A stretch of DNA of 64,000 bases from Clostridiales bacterium 1_7_47FAA (GTDB lineage Bacteria > Bacillota > Clostridia > Lachnospirales > Lachnospiraceae): positions 26,894-90,893 of the forward strand of contig DS990260.1 of NCBI GenBank assembly GCA_000155435.1, in the 5' to 3' direction. Position 1 is the first letter of the stretch. Each line of letters opens with the position of its first letter. Shown here in pieces: positions 63,450 to 64,000 of this stretch. The translations under genes and the position numbers were made by a program. Under the pieces are notes generated by a model that was not told where the DNA came from, searched no databases, and saw only the letters and a list, made by a program, of their open reading frames with translations.

Positions 63450-64000
63450 TTATATGCCAGTCTTGCAAGCCCCAGACACGCTATATACTTCTGAAAAAAT
63501 ATATCGTAAGCCTTCCACATCACTTACTTCTGCTTTAATCTTATGAGTCTCGGAATGCAAAAACACCCGCTGTGCCAAAAAATCCTCCATACTTTCATCT
63601 GGATTATGATTGATTAAGTACAAGCCGAGAATGGCAGCTCCCCAAGGACCTCCGCTTGCCGCATTGTCCATGAAATAAACAGGTGCGTTGATTGTAGCAG
63701 AAAGAAATCTTTGTCCGACGTCGCTATATCGAAATAGTCCTCCATGTCCCGTAATCCTATCAATTTGAACTTTTTCATTAACCAGAATTTCCATACCCAA
63801 TTTTAATGTTGCAAATGCAGAGTAGAAAAACATCCTACAAAAGTTTGCTAAATTGAAGATGCTCTCAGAACTTCGTATCACCATTGGACTCCCCATATCT
63901 ACTCCGCTAATTTGCTCACCAGATAAATAGTTAAACATAACCCAGTTTCCACAGTCTGAGGCCCCTTCCAGCGCCTTTTCAAAACACTTTAAATATACCC
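63450..64000 (-). CDS. FGGY-family carbohydrate kinase, C-terminal part (5' end outside window)
   Basis: The frame stays open from 64000 to the stop at 63450 (183 codons). GHGGLFRYSDVGQRFLSATINAPVYFMDNAASGGPWGAAILG is the adenine-binding C-terminal domain of FGGY kinases (ribulokinase/xylulokinase group), where HGGLFKT and AGEGGAWGAA are typical. The visible ATG at 63938 is internal. Phosphorylates a ketose or polyol; fits the neighbouring rare-sugar genes. Confidence 0.85.
   Translation of the reverse strand, partial: VYLKCFEKALEGASDCGNWVMFNYLSGEQISGVDMGSPMVIRSSESIFNLANFCRMFFYSAFATLKLGMEILVNEKVQIDRITGHGGLFRYSDVGQRFLSATINAPVYFMDNAASGGPWGAAILGLYLINHNPDESMEDFLAQRVFLHSETHKIKAEVSDVEGLRYIFSEVYSVSGACKTGI

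Overview
The window reads as chromosomal DNA of a gut-type, low-to-mid G+C anaerobic Firmicute, most likely a Lachnospiraceae member of the Enterocloster/Hungatella kind. This rests on protein content (iron alcohol dehydrogenase, C-GCAxxG-C-C redox protein, DUF1667 flavoenzyme set, several LacI/AraC/GntR regulators, PTS, TRAP and ABC sugar uptake), AGGAGG ribosome sites and many TTG starts. It is a family-level inference. No rRNA, tRNA, CRISPR array, phage or intact IS element was seen.

Layout. 1-434: 5' part of a 2-hydroxyacid dehydrogenase. 633-4691: a YARHG lipoprotein and a BlaI/BlaR1-type repressor-protease pair with a clear promoter and operator. 4829-7024: a PTS EIIC-like membrane domain fused to a c-di-GMP phosphodiesterase (EAL) domain. 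7108-15969: an unusual locus joining sugar-type ABC import genes (an oversized binding lipoprotein and two permeases, no ATPase) to an HlyD-like adaptor and a MacB-like membrane protein; it diverges from a two-component system across a 22-bp perfect inverted repeat. 16004-19942: an AraC-GNAT fusion, a permease split into two halves, a Crp/Fnr regulator and a DUF2812-like protein. 20100-20686: a scar of two gene remnants. 20712-28957: UvrA-like ABC protein, MATE pump, and a redox cluster headed by an iron alcohol dehydrogenase. 29094-36090: cytidylate-kinase-like protein, MATE pump, AraC regulators, GH1 phospho-beta-glucosidase, sugar acetyltransferase and two more gene remnants.

36091-64000 is a dense catabolic region. 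(a) HAD hydrolase, a 35-residue membrane peptide, Na+/solute symporter and two aldo/keto reductases, diverging from a LacI regulator over four near-identical 13-bp operator candidates. (b) A probable 11-gene operon (52917 to 41924) with class II aldolase, PRD/PTS regulator, medium-chain dehydrogenase, galactitol-type IIB/IIC/IIA, two-domain VOC protein, serine hydrolase, and a GlpA-like/FAD oxidoreductase/DUF1667 trio. (c) A split transketolase, an oxidoreductase of the PGDH_C family (which includes D-apionate oxidoisomerase) and a 2-hydroxyacid dehydrogenase, divergent from a GntR/FadR regulator. (d) A TRAP transporter with an amidohydrolase, and a second LacI whose promoter matches the TRAP promoter in architecture. 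The window ends inside an FGGY sugar kinase. Together these look like linked routes for an uncommon polyol or sugar acid: uptake by PTS or TRAP, oxidation, then aldol or transketolase cleavage. The substrate is not identifiable from sequence alone.
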